This document shows positions 17,694-25,957 of a stretch of DNA of 64,000 bases, one piece after another; the first letter of the stretch is position 1; each line of letters begins with the position of its first letter. A model generated the notes under the pieces. That model was not told the DNA's origin. It did no database searches and saw nothing but the letters and a program-made list of their open reading frames with translations. The DNA is from Zhihengliuella flava. Lineage in GTDB: Bacteria; Actinomycetota; Actinomycetes; Actinomycetales; Micrococcaceae. The stretch covers positions 1,488,001 through 1,552,000 of the forward strand of contig NZ_JADOTZ010000001.1 of the NCBI RefSeq assembly GCF_015751895.1. The letters are read 5' to 3'. A program made the position numbers and the translations under genes.

Positions 17694-17722
17694 TAGGCAA
17701 GCCGCACCGCCGGTGCCATAGT
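17694..17722 (+). promoter_or_regulatory. candidate promoter of VOC gene, leaderless geometry
   Basis: TAGGCA (17694-17699), 17-base spacer, CATAGT (17717-17722). The ATG at 17730 lies eight bases after the -10, the same spacing as at the csoR, FAD monooxygenase and ROK genes. It would make the GTG at 17721, which is inside the -10, an unlikely start. Confidence 0.4.
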
Positions 17723-17729
17723 GAGCACC

Positions 17730-18149
17730 ATGAGCCGCATGATTTTCGTCAATCTACCCACCAACGATCTAGCCGCCGCGGATGCCTTCTACGCGGCGCT
17801 CGGGTTCACCAAGAACGAGCAGTTCTCCGACGAGAACGCCTCCAGCTGGGTCATCGCGGAGAACATCAGCGCCATGATCCTCAAGCGAGAGTACTTCTCC
17901 ACCTTCCTGCCCGGCGAGGATGCTCCGCACGTCCCCGGCGCCAGCGGCAACCGCGAGGTGCTCAACGCCCTGTCCTGCGACACGGCGGAGGAGGTGGACG
18001 CGTTCGTGGAACGCGCCGTCACCGGTGGCGGCAGCGTCTACCGCCCGGCGGACGAGCCCTTCCCCGGGATGCGCCAGGCCGCCGTCGCGGACCCGGACGG
18101 GCACGTGTGGGAAGTGGCCTGGATGGACCCCTCGGCCATGCCGGGATAG
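17730..18149 (+). CDS. VOC-family protein (glyoxalase/bleomycin resistance fold)
   Basis: A 139-residue single-gene VOC protein: MIFVNLPTNDLAAADAFYAALGF at the N-terminus and a closing strand DPDGHVWEVAWMD. Close relatives in Actinobacteria are annotated only as VOC or lactoylglutathione lyase-like, so no substrate is proposed. The start at ATG 17730 fits the homologous N-termini and the -10 position; GTG 17721 would add three residues. It is divergent from the GAF regulator and convergent with the FemAB gene. Confidence 0.8.
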   Translation: MSRMIFVNLPTNDLAAADAFYAALGFTKNEQFSDENASSWVIAENISAMILKREYFSTFLPGEDAPHVPGASGNREVLNALSCDTAEEVDAFVERAVTGGGSVYRPADEPFPGMRQAAVADPDGHVWEVAWMDPSAMPG

Positions 18150-18166
18150 GCCCGGAGCCGGCCGCC

Positions 18167-19333
18167 CTAGTGGCGGTCCCGCGCGTTCATGTAGAGCTCG
18201 AACGCCTTGGCGAGCGGCTTGTTCAGGCGGTAGTCCCATTCACCGAGGGTCTGGACCACGTCACAGCCCAGCGTCGTCTTGAACAGGGTGAGTCCTGCCA
18301 AGTGGTGGTCACGGCTGAGCGTCGGCGAGACGCCGCCGTGGTCCAAGTAGGCGCAGCCCGCAGCCAGCGAGTCTTCGATCATGCGGTGGATGAGCGCCTT
18401 CGGGGCGAACAGTTTGCGCTCCGCGGAGGAGGAGGCGCCGTAGACGTACCACGCGCCCTCGCCCGATTGCACGCGAATCGCCGCGGCGAGATCACGGCCC
18501 TCATGCACCGCGAAGTAGACGGTGCACGTGCCGGGGATTCGCGCATTCAGCTCGGTCCACATGGTGGTGAAGTACGACGCCGGCCGGGGGGTGAACCCGT
18601 CCCGTTCGGCGGTCTCCCGGTACAGGGCGTGGAATCGCTCGACATCCCCCACGGCACCCACCTGCACCTCCAGCGGGCCGGAGGCGGCCTTGCGGGTTTC
18701 GCGGCGGGCGTTCTGATTCATGCCGGCTAGGACGCCGTCGACGTCGAGCTGCTCCCCGCCGGTGTCCCGGAGCGGGATGCGCGCCTGGAACTCCGGCTGG
18801 CCAGCGGCAAAGTCCTCGCTGACCTCCGGCTTGGTCCAGCCCGCGGCGCGCAATTGCGCGGCCACCAGCGCGGCATGCCCGTCGCCCGCCAGCGGCTCGA
18901 GGCCGGTGACGAATTCCGGGGTCGGCGCGGCGTCGTCCTTCTTCTTCCCAGAGAGTGCCTTGCGCACCTCGGCGGCCCGCCACTTCGCCTGCACCCCCGG
19001 CACGCCCATGCGGACCAGGAACGCGCCCCCGCGCGCCAGGTGCGCCAGCAGGGGTTCGGTGACCTGCGCCGTCGTATACGCCGCCCAGTCCAGCACCGGG
19101 CCCTCGGGGACGTACGCCAAGGTGCGGCGCAGTACGGGCAACGGGCGGTGCAGCACCTGCGCCGAGCCCACCAGCGCGTCCCCGGAGAAGAAGCCGAGGT
19201 ATTCGGGGCGCCACTCGCGCTTGACGGCGGCCCACTCCGGCCGCTGCAGGAAACTGGCCGCCGGCCGGCTCGCGATGAATCCGCGGTGTTCGTCGGCAGT
19301 GATGGGACGGACCGAGAGCTGGGTATCTGACAC
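18167..19333 (-). CDS. FemAB-family peptidoglycan interpeptide bridge aminoacyltransferase
   Basis: A 388-residue Fem-type transferase with two GNAT-like lobes. Enzymes of this family add amino acids from aminoacyl-tRNA to the lipid II stem peptide at the inner membrane face, building the interpeptide bridge. Visible family features are FLQRPEWAAVKREW near residue 28, KALIHRMIEDSLAAGCAYLDHGGV and LTLFKTTLGCDVVQTLGEWDY at the end. The GTG at 19333 is the first start after the csoR promoter; TATGCT ends six bases before it, so the transcript may be leaderless. The frame extends upstream through csoR, but that part is a shadow. Confidence 0.8.
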   Translation of the reverse strand: MSDTQLSVRPITADEHRGFIASRPAASFLQRPEWAAVKREWRPEYLGFFSGDALVGSAQVLHRPLPVLRRTLAYVPEGPVLDWAAYTTAQVTEPLLAHLARGGAFLVRMGVPGVQAKWRAAEVRKALSGKKKDDAAPTPEFVTGLEPLAGDGHAALVAAQLRAAGWTKPEVSEDFAAGQPEFQARIPLRDTGGEQLDVDGVLAGMNQNARRETRKAASGPLEVQVGAVGDVERFHALYRETAERDGFTPRPASYFTTMWTELNARIPGTCTVYFAVHEGRDLAAAIRVQSGEGAWYVYGASSSAERKLFAPKALIHRMIEDSLAAGCAYLDHGGVSPTLSRDHHLAGLTLFKTTLGCDVVQTLGEWDYRLNKPLAKAFELYMNARDRH

Positions 19334-19363
19334 GCAGCCAGCATAACGCGCACGCCTCGCCGC

Positions 19364-19381
19364 TATACCCCTAGGGGGTAC
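19364..19381. promoter_or_regulatory. CsoR operator 1
   Basis: TACCCCTAGGGGGTA at 19366-19380 is a G/C-tract palindrome of the kind bound by CsoR copper repressors. It ends at the -35 element of the csoR promoter and also lies in the upstream region of the divergent FemAB gene. Confidence 0.75.
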
Positions 19382-19410
19382 TTGACACCTATACCCACTG
19401 GGGGTATCTT
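19382..19410 (+). promoter_or_regulatory. csoR-copZ-copA promoter
   Basis: TTGACA (19382-19387), exact 17-base spacer, TATCTT (19405-19410). The csoR ATG at 19418 is eight bases past the -10, so the operon mRNA is probably leaderless at its first gene. CsoR palindromes flank and overlap the promoter. Confidence 0.75.
19391..19407. promoter_or_regulatory. CsoR operator 2
   Basis: ATACCCACTGGGGGTAT is a second CsoR-type palindrome occupying the promoter spacer and the first part of the -10. A repressor here would directly block RNA polymerase. Confidence 0.75.
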
Positions 19411-19417
19411 CGTGGCC

Positions 19418-19732
19418 ATGGAGACACCACAGGAAACCGCCCACGGCTACTCGGCGAACAAGGACGCGCTGCTGAAGCGCTTGCGCCGCATCGAGGGGCA
19501 GATTCGCGGGATCGCCCGCATGGTGGAGGAGGACACGTACTGCATCGATGTCCTCACGCAGGTCTCCGCGGTGAATGCCGCACTCCACAAGGTTTCGCTC
19601 AACCTCGTCGAGGACCACATCGGCCACTGCGTGGTCGGCGCGGCCGAGGAGTCGCAGCGAACGGGCGATCCCAGCATCGTCGATCACAAAGTCAAAGAAG
19701 CATCGGCCGCCATTGGCCGGCTGCTGCGCTAA
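19418..19732 (+). CDS. csoR: copper-sensing transcriptional repressor CsoR
   Basis: A 104-residue all-helical repressor that releases DNA when it binds Cu(I). The copper ligands C42, H67 and C71 (spacing H-x3-C) match the characterised CsoR pattern. It is the first gene of csoR-copZ-copA. The ATG at 19418 was chosen because the upstream TTG at 19382 is the -35 element itself and GTG 19412 is too close to the -10. Confidence 0.93.
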   Translation: METPQETAHGYSANKDALLKRLRRIEGQIRGIARMVEEDTYCIDVLTQVSAVNAALHKVSLNLVEDHIGHCVVGAAEESQRTGDPSIVDHKVKEASAAIGRLLR

Positions 19733-19748
19733 GCCGAAGGAGCACACC

Positions 19749-19976
19749 ATGTCCAACACCCTCACCGTCAGCATTTCCGGAATGACCTGCGGCCACTGCG
19801 TCTCCTCCGTGAAGGAGGAGATCGGCGCCATCGCGGGCGTTGACTCCGTGGACGTTGACCTCAACGCCGGCGGCGTCTCGACCGCCACGATTACCTCCGT
19901 CAGCCCGTTGTCAGAGGCCACGGTCTCCGAGGCCGTCGCCGAGGCCGGCTACACGCTGGTCAGCAACAACGGCTAA
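19749..19976 (+). CDS. copZ: copper chaperone (CopZ-like heavy-metal-associated domain)
   Basis: A 75-residue single HMA domain with the Cu(I) motif GMTCGHC (C14, C17). It carries Cu(I) in the cytoplasm to the exporter encoded next. GAAGGAG sits eight bases before the ATG. The frame is open upstream inside csoR, but this start gives the canonical chaperone length. Confidence 0.92.
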   Translation: MSNTLTVSISGMTCGHCVSSVKEEIGAIAGVDSVDVDLNAGGVSTATITSVSPLSEATVSEAVAEAGYTLVSNNG

Positions 19977-20006
19977 CCCCCCTCCCCCGCCTGCCCCAGG
20001 AGCGTC

Positions 20007-22313
20007 ATGACTCAGACCCCGCACACCCGCACCGTTGACCTCGCGATCGACGGGATGACCTGCGCGTCCTGCGTGGGGCGCGTGGAACGCAAGCTCGGCA
20101 AGCTGGACGGCGTGGAGGCCAGGGTGAACCTGCCGCTGGAATCCGCCAGCGTCAAGGTCCCCGAGCACGTGAGCGACGCGGACCTGATCAGCACCGTGGA
20201 GCAGGCGGGCTACCGCGCCCGCGTCAAGCAGCCCGCTCACGGCGGGCACGGCTCCCACGGTGGGCACGGGGAAGAGGATCACGACGGCGGTCACCTCCAT
20301 CACGACGTCCCCGCGGACGTGCTGCGCCCGCGCCTGATCGTGGCCGCCCTCCTCACGGTGCCCCTGTTCGTGATCTCCATGTTCCCGGCTGCACAGTTCC
20401 CGCACTGGGGCTGGGTGGCCCTGGGCCTCGCCGCACCGGTGACGCTCTATTCAGGGTGGCCGTTCCACAAAGCAGCCGCGGTCAACGCCCGCCACGGCGC
20501 CTCCACCATGGACACCCTGGTCTCCCTCGGCGTGCTGGCGGCGTTCCTCTTCTCCACGTGGCAACTCATCGCCAACCCGCAGCTGACCGCACACGCGGGC
20601 GGGGACATGGCCTCTATGGCCGAACACCAGCTCTACTTTGAGACGGCGGGGGTGGTGACCACGTTCTTGCTGCTCGGCCGATGGCTGGAAGCTCGGGCCA
20701 AGGCGCGCGCCGGGAACGCCCTGAAGTCGCTGCTTTCTCTGGGCGCCAAGGACGCCGTCGTGCTCCGGGACGGCACGGAAACGCGCATCAGCGCCGACTC
20801 CCTCTCCCCCGGGGACCTGATCGTGGTCCGTCCGGGCGAGAAGATCGCCACGGACGGGGTCGTCACCGAGGGAGCTTCCGCCGTCGACACGTCCGTGATC
20901 ACCGGCGAGTCCGTCCCGGTCGAGGTCGGGGTCGGGGACACCGTTACTGGCGCTTCCATCAATACCTCGGGCCGGCTGATCGTCGAGGCCACGCGCGTGG
21001 GCCGCGACACCACGCTGGCGCAGATGGGCCGCCTCGTCTCCGAGGCGCAGACGGGCAAGGCGCCGATCGCCCGCCTGGCGGACCGGATTTCTGCCGTGTT
21101 CGTGCCGATCGTGTTGGTCATCGCGGTCCTGACCTTTGTGCTGTGGCTGGCCGTGGGCGGCTCGCTGGAGTCCGCATTCACCGCCGCCGTGACGGTCCTC
21201 GTCATCGCCTGCCCGTGCGCGCTGGGCCTTGCTACCCCCGTCGGCCTCCTCGCCGGGACGGGCCGCGGCGCCCAGCTGGGCCTGCTGATTCGCGGTCCCG
21301 AGGTTCTGGAGGACACCCGCCGCGTGGACACCGTGGTCCTCGACAAGACCGGCACCGTCACGGCCGGCGAGCTGCGCGTGACCGGCGTCGAACCGTTCGA
21401 GCCGGCTGACCCAGCGAACACGCCGCTGGCCGCCGAAGATCTGCACCGCATCGCCGCCGCCGTCGAGGCCGGGTCCGAGCATCCGATCGCCACGGCGATC
21501 GTCGCCGCCGCCCCGGACGGCGAGCCGCTCACGGCGAGCCAGTTCGCCACCGCCGCCGGTGGGGGCGTCAGCGCCGACGTCGTGCTCCCTGGCTCCGCCG
21601 ACCCGGCCCGGGTGTACGTGGGTCAGGCCCGCTGGCTGGCCGAACAGGGGCTGGAACTGAGCCCGGCCCAGCAGGATCGACTCGCGTCCGCGCAAGCGGA
21701 AGGCACGACGGCGGTGCTCGTCGGGGTCTCCGACGCGTCGGGATCGCGGATGGCCGGGATTCTGTCCTTGCGGGACACCGTCAAGCCCGGCTCGGCGGAC
21801 GCGATCGCCCGCCTGCGGCGGGACGGGCTGCGCCCCGTGCTGTTGACGGGGGACAACGAGGACGTGGCAGCACTGGTGGCCCGCGAGGTCGGCATCGACC
21901 CGGCGGACGTGTTCGCCTCGGTACTGCCGGACGGCAAGGTCGCCGCGGTCAAGGCCCTGCAGGCCGAAGGCCGCACCGTGGCCATGGTGGGTGACGGCGT
22001 CAACGACGCCCCGGCGCTGGCCACCGCGGATTTGGGGATCGCCATGGGCTCGGGGACCGACGTGGCCATCGAGGCCGCGGACATCACGGTGATGGGCAAC
22101 GAGCTGGGCCAGGTGGTCACGTCGATCGAGCTCTCCCGCAAGACCCTCGGCGTGATCAAGACCAACCTGTTCTGGGCGTTTGCCTACAACACCCTCGGCA
22201 TCCCGGTGGCGGCGCTCGGCCTGCTCAACCCGATGTTGGCGGGAGCGGCCATGGCGGCCAGCAGCGTCCTCGTGGTGGCGAATTCGCTGCGGCTACTGCG
22301 GTTCGGCCGGTAG
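20007..22313 (+). CDS. copA: Cu(I)-exporting P1B-type ATPase
   Basis: Exports Cu(I) across the plasma membrane with ATP. The 768-residue protein has one N-terminal HMA domain with GMTCASC (C19, C22), a histidine-rich linker (residues 78-99), eight expected membrane helices with the metal motif CPC in ACPCALGLATP, the phosphatase loop TGES, the phosphorylated aspartate in DKTGT and the hinge GDGVNDAPAL. CAGGAG precedes the ATG. Expression should be controlled by CsoR. Its end overlaps the convergent EamA gene by about 20 bases. Confidence 0.95.
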   Translation: MTQTPHTRTVDLAIDGMTCASCVGRVERKLGKLDGVEARVNLPLESASVKVPEHVSDADLISTVEQAGYRARVKQPAHGGHGSHGGHGEEDHDGGHLHHDVPADVLRPRLIVAALLTVPLFVISMFPAAQFPHWGWVALGLAAPVTLYSGWPFHKAAAVNARHGASTMDTLVSLGVLAAFLFSTWQLIANPQLTAHAGGDMASMAEHQLYFETAGVVTTFLLLGRWLEARAKARAGNALKSLLSLGAKDAVVLRDGTETRISADSLSPGDLIVVRPGEKIATDGVVTEGASAVDTSVITGESVPVEVGVGDTVTGASINTSGRLIVEATRVGRDTTLAQMGRLVSEAQTGKAPIARLADRISAVFVPIVLVIAVLTFVLWLAVGGSLESAFTAAVTVLVIACPCALGLATPVGLLAGTGRGAQLGLLIRGPEVLEDTRRVDTVVLDKTGTVTAGELRVTGVEPFEPADPANTPLAAEDLHRIAAAVEAGSEHPIATAIVAAAPDGEPLTASQFATAAGGGVSADVVLPGSADPARVYVGQARWLAEQGLELSPAQQDRLASAQAEGTTAVLVGVSDASGSRMAGILSLRDTVKPGSADAIARLRRDGLRPVLLTGDNEDVAALVAREVGIDPADVFASVLPDGKVAAVKALQAEGRTVAMVGDGVNDAPALATADLGIAMGSGTDVAIEAADITVMGNELGQVVTSIELSRKTLGVIKTNLFWAFAYNTLGIPVAALGLLNPMLAGAAMAASSVLVVANSLRLLRFGR

Positions 22314-23375
22314 CGCCGGCTCGGCCCGGCGGGCCATGAGCCGGCGGGCGTTCCGGATCTCGTCAGTGCGAACCAGCACGACGCCGGCGACGATCCCGAC
22401 GCCGCCGAGCAACTGGATGGGGGCCGGCATCTCCCCCAGCAGCAACCAGGCCCAGACGACGGCGAAGACCACCTCGGTCAGGCCGATGAAGGACGCCATC
22501 GTGGCGCCGAGCGCGCGGGCGGCCAGAATGCCGGAGAGGTAGGCGAGCACGGCGGCGATGATCACCAGGCCACCGAGGGCTCCCCACCACGGCGCCTCGA
22601 ACCCCGCGAAGGTCACCCGGCCGAAGCTCGCGTGCATCGGCAGAATACCGAGGGCGCCGAGGCCAAACATGAGGCTGGCTCCCACGGCGAGCCCAAAGGT
22701 GGTGAGCACCAGCGGATGCAGGGTGTCGTTCTGCTGGGCGCTGATGACGAAGAACACGGCCAGCCCCACGGCGGCGGCGAGCCCCCACAGGACGCCCACC
22801 GGATCGATTCCCGTCGCGCCGGTGAGGTCGAGGACGAGGATGAGGCCGGCGATGGCCGTCAGCGCTCCGAGGATGGTCAGCAGCCGCGGGCTGCGCCGCG
22901 TGACGGCCCACGTCCCGAGAACAATGAGGATCGGGGCCAAGTATTCCAGCAGGAGCGCCACGGAGACCTCTAAGTACTGGACGGCTTGGAAGTAGGAGAA
23001 CTGGCAGATCGCCACCCCAAAGAGGCCGAACAGGCCGATGGGCTTCCAGTTCTCGGCCACACTGCGCCACCGGCCACGCAACACCCAGAGCGTGGGCACC
23101 AAGAGAAGGACGGCGGCGCCGAGCATCCGGGCGCCCACCGTGGCCCCGCTGGACCACCCCGCTTCCAGCAGGGGCTTGGCCAGCGAACCGCTGGTGGCGA
23201 AGACCATGGCGCTGAACAGGGCTAGGCCGTACCCGACGGCGGACCCGCGTGCCGCACGGCTAGGCGGTACGCTCTCGCTGCCCGCCGCGGGGCGGGTCGG
23301 CGCCGCGCGTTCCGGGCCCGCTGCGGCGTGAACGACGCCGTGTTCACCGCGCCCGACCAACCGCGCCTCGCCCAT
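22293..23375 (-). CDS. EamA/DMT-family transporter
   Basis: A 360-residue protein with ten predicted membrane helices arranged as two EamA repeats (ATSGSLAKPLLEAGWS in the first, and the second starting near residue 185). Members export amino acids, nucleobases or other small metabolites; the substrate here is unknown. The N-terminus before about residue 45 is unusually long and polar, so a later start is possible. It is divergent from the CGNR gene across a region with tandem GTCATGAC palindromes. Confidence 0.8.
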   Translation of the reverse strand: MGEARLVGRGEHGVVHAAAGPERAAPTRPAAGSESVPPSRAARGSAVGYGLALFSAMVFATSGSLAKPLLEAGWSSGATVGARMLGAAVLLLVPTLWVLRGRWRSVAENWKPIGLFGLFGVAICQFSYFQAVQYLEVSVALLLEYLAPILIVLGTWAVTRRSPRLLTILGALTAIAGLILVLDLTGATGIDPVGVLWGLAAAVGLAVFFVISAQQNDTLHPLVLTTFGLAVGASLMFGLGALGILPMHASFGRVTFAGFEAPWWGALGGLVIIAAVLAYLSGILAARALGATMASFIGLTEVVFAVVWAWLLLGEMPAPIQLLGGVGIVAGVVLVRTDEIRNARRLMARRAEPALPAEPQ

Positions 23376-23398
23376 CTGACCTCACCCTCATCGCCAAT

Positions 23399-23415
23399 GT
23401 CATGACCGTCATGAC
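23399..23415. promoter_or_regulatory. tandem GTCATGAC palindromes
   Basis: GTCATGAC-C-GTCATGAC: two copies of a perfect 8-base palindrome with 9-base period between the divergent EamA and CGNR genes, just upstream of a possible promoter for the CGNR gene (CTGACA 23424-23429, TAGACT 23449-23454). It could be an operator for a regulator of either gene, perhaps the CGNR protein itself. Confidence 0.4.
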
Positions 23416-23502
23416 TTTTACTCCTGACAGCGATCATACGCGGTGACATAGACTGAGGGAAAGCACTTGAGACCCTCCATAACAAGGAATGACACGAGCA
23501 AC

Positions 23503-24045
23503 ATGCAGTTTGCCCCTGACACCCTGGTGGCCTTACGCTCCGCCGTGAACCTGCTGAATACCGGTCAGGCGCCAGTGGACCAGCTCACCACTATCGCGGA
23601 CCTCGAGCAGTTCCTCGATCAGGAGCAGTACTCCGGATTCCGCGCGGGGACGGAGGGCGAGCTGCGTCAGGTGCGCCACCTACGCAGCACGTTTAGAGCC
23701 TTCTGGGACTCGGCCGAAGATGAAGCGGTGGAGTTGGTCAATCAGACCCTGCGTAATGTCCGGGCGCTGCCGCAGCTGGTCAAGCACGACGGCTGGGACT
23801 ATCACCTCCACGCGACGCCGGAGAACGCCCCGCTCGTCGATCGCATGGCGGCGGAGATCGCGCTCGCGGTGATGGACGTCATCCGCGCGGGCGAATTGGA
23901 CCGCCTCCGGGTGTGCGCGGCCGAGGATTGCCACGCCGTGCTGGTCGATACCTCCCGGAACCGCTCCAAGCGGTTCTGCGACACGGGCAACTGCGCTAAC
24001 CGGTCCCACGTGCGCGCCTACCGCCAGCGCCAGTCCGCGCGCTAG
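23503..24045 (+). CDS. CGNR zinc-finger/ABATE-domain protein, probable regulator
   Basis: A 180-residue protein with an N-terminal ABATE-type helical region and a C-terminal zinc-ribbon of the CGNR type: CAAEDCHAVLVDTSRNRSK followed by FCDTGNCANR and RAYRQR. The four cysteines fit zinc binding; the signature reads CANR in place of CGNR. The family is thought to be transcriptional, with a stress or ligand sensing role that is not defined. I chose the ATG at 23503 because the frame upstream (to 23467) adds a non-conserved stretch. Confidence 0.75.
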   Translation: MQFAPDTLVALRSAVNLLNTGQAPVDQLTTIADLEQFLDQEQYSGFRAGTEGELRQVRHLRSTFRAFWDSAEDEAVELVNQTLRNVRALPQLVKHDGWDYHLHATPENAPLVDRMAAEIALAVMDVIRAGELDRLRVCAAEDCHAVLVDTSRNRSKRFCDTGNCANRSHVRAYRQRQSAR

Positions 24046-24060
24046 GCGGTCGCCAAGCGC

Positions 24061-24369
24061 CTAGAGGCCGTGGCCGCCCCGCCGATCCCGCTGCGAATCC
24101 GGGTTCTTCGAGGAGCGGTTGACGCCGGATCCCTGTCCCAAGTCCGACGGGTTGTCCTTGGACGCCATGATGAGCAGCGAGGTCAGCAACAGGGAGCCAA
24201 TGAAGGCGATGCCGAAGAAGGTCAGGCCCAGATCAATGCGCAGTTCGTTGTCGCTCCCGCCGGTGGCAGAGATCGTCGCCACAGCACCCGCAATAACGCC
24301 CATGATCAACGAAAAGATCAACGGCGCCTTGATGCTCTGCTGCCACGACTTCTTGGGCTGGTTCGCCAC
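24061..24369 (-). CDS. small membrane protein of unknown function
   Basis: A 102-residue protein with two hydrophobic helices (about residues 15-37 and 48-69) separated by a short acidic-polar loop, and a polar C-terminal tail ending RRGGHGL. I do not recognise the family. The GTG at 24369 is preceded by GGAGGC at a good distance; the frame is open to 24402. It converges on the CGNR gene, with 15 bases between stops. Confidence 0.55.
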   Translation of the reverse strand: MANQPKKSWQQSIKAPLIFSLIMGVIAGAVATISATGGSDNELRIDLGLTFFGIAFIGSLLLTSLLIMASKDNPSDLGQGSGVNRSSKNPDSQRDRRGGHGL

Positions 24370-24446
24370 GGGGTTGCCTCCTGCGCTGGGTTCTGGCCGC
24401 ATCTAGTCTACCGGCCGTAGAAGAACGCCGGTACACGCCGGCGGGC

Positions 24447-25784
24447 TCAGCCGAGCCGCATCCATGCGTCGTTGCGCACACGGAACACCAGCGTGGCCGC
24501 CCGGGCGCATAAGTAGCCGACGCCGAAGGCCAGCCAGAGCGGAAGAATCGACGCGCCCGGCAGCTCGGCCCACCCCGCGACCGCCAACAGGGGCGCGTAG
24601 AGCACCAACGCGACGAGCCCGGCGAGCGCGAGGTAGCGGGCGTCGCCGGCGCCGATCAGCACGCCGTCGAGCACAAACACCAGCCCGCACACCGGCTGGG
24701 AGGCCGCGAGCACCCACAGGCCGATGCTCGCGGCGGCCGCCACGGCGTCGTCGGACGTGAACAGCCGCGGCAGCCAAGGGGCGCAGACGGCCAGCGCAGC
24801 GCCGGTGATGACCCCGAAACCCAGGCCCCAGCGGGTCATGGTGCGGGTCAGCTGGTGGGCCCGGTCGGCGCGGGAGGCGCCCAGTTCCTTGCCGATCAAC
24901 GCCTGCGCGGCGATCGCCAGCGCATCGAGCGCGAAGGCGAGGAACGTGAAGAGCGTGAACACCAACTGGTGCGCGGCCAGCGTGACCGCGCCCTGACTGG
25001 TCGCCACCCAGACCGTGGCGAGGATGGCCGCGCGCAGGCTGAGGGTCCGCAGCATGAGCCACGATCCCACCTGGGCCATGGCGACGACGCCGCGCGGGCT
25101 CGGCGCGAGCGGCACGCCGGCGGCCCGGGCCCGCGGAACCAACAGCACCAGATAGATCAGGGCCATGATCCACTGCACGATGGAGGTGCCGATCGCGCTA
25201 CCGGCCACGGAGAGACCGGCCCCGTAGACCAGAACGTAATTCAGCGCGATGTTGGCGCCAAAGCCGCCGGCCGCCACATACAGCGGCGTCTTCGTGTCCT
25301 GCAGCCCGCGCAGCACGCCCGTGGCGGCGAGGACCAGCAGCATGGCGGGCAGCCCCGGCATCGAGAAGCGCACGTAGTCGGTTCCGAACGCGGCAACCTC
25401 CGCCGTGCCGCCCATCGCGGCCACGAGGCCCGGGGCGGCGAACCAGCCGGCCACGGCCAGGACGAGGCCGAGCACCAGGGCGAGGGCGACGCCGTCGCGC
25501 CCGGCAGCCAGCGCCTCACCGAGGCGCCCCGCACCCAGGTGCCGGGCGACGGCGGGCGTGGTGGAGTACGCGAGGAAGATCAGCAGGCCCACGCCCGTGG
25601 TCACGATCGTGGTGCCGAGTCCGATGCCGGCGAGTTCGGCGACGCCCAGGTGACCGATGATGGCCGTATCCGCCGCGAGGAACAGCGGCTCGGCGATGAG
25701 GGCGCCCAGCGCGGGGACGGCCAGCGTCAGGATGGACCGGCCGATGCGGTGGTCAGCTGCCGGCTCGCGCTGCCGCACTACCAT
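24447..25784 (-). CDS. MATE-family efflux transporter (DinF-like)
   Basis: A 445-residue protein with twelve predicted helices in two MATE halves. It would export cationic drugs or metabolites in exchange for Na+ or H+. Family landmarks are VPALGALIAEPLFLAADTAIIGHLG at the start of helix 1 and GVLRGLQDTKTPL near the middle. It resembles the DinF branch common in Actinobacteria. It is divergent from pxpA and shares a 173-base intergenic region carrying the GntR-type palindrome. Confidence 0.87.
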   Translation of the reverse strand: MVVRQREPAADHRIGRSILTLAVPALGALIAEPLFLAADTAIIGHLGVAELAGIGLGTTIVTTGVGLLIFLAYSTTPAVARHLGAGRLGEALAAGRDGVALALVLGLVLAVAGWFAAPGLVAAMGGTAEVAAFGTDYVRFSMPGLPAMLLVLAATGVLRGLQDTKTPLYVAAGGFGANIALNYVLVYGAGLSVAGSAIGTSIVQWIMALIYLVLLVPRARAAGVPLAPSPRGVVAMAQVGSWLMLRTLSLRAAILATVWVATSQGAVTLAAHQLVFTLFTFLAFALDALAIAAQALIGKELGASRADRAHQLTRTMTRWGLGFGVITGAALAVCAPWLPRLFTSDDAVAAAASIGLWVLAASQPVCGLVFVLDGVLIGAGDARYLALAGLVALVLYAPLLAVAGWAELPGASILPLWLAFGVGYLCARAATLVFRVRNDAWMRLG

Positions 25785-25890
25785 TCACCCACCACCTGTT
25801 CCGACACTCGATGGTCCGCACTGGCTAACAGCCCACCTGGCCGCGCAGACAGGGCCACCTTATCCCGACGCCACCGACCCGGAGCGCAAA

Positions 25891-25903
25891 ATTGTTGAAC
25901 AAT
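25891..25903. promoter_or_regulatory. GntR-type operator at the pxp promoter
   Basis: ATTGTTGAACAAT is a perfect 13-base palindrome around one central base. It fits the T-N-GT-N3-AC-N-A consensus of FadR-subfamily GntR regulators, one of which is encoded at the end of this operon. The same core TTGTTGAACAA occurs twice upstream of the NRAMP-like gene near 40430. Confidence 0.65.
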
Positions 25904-25923
25904 ATTCGTCAATAGGGCATCCT
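25895..25923 (+). promoter_or_regulatory. candidate pxpA operon promoter
   Basis: TTGAAC (25895-25900), 17-base spacer, CATCCT (25918-25923). The -35 is part of the operator palindrome, so a bound regulator would block it. ACGGAGGTCAC then supplies a ribosome site for the ATG at 25958. Confidence 0.4.
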
Positions 25924-25957
25924 GAAGGGAAACACGCCACGAGACGGAGGTCACTTT

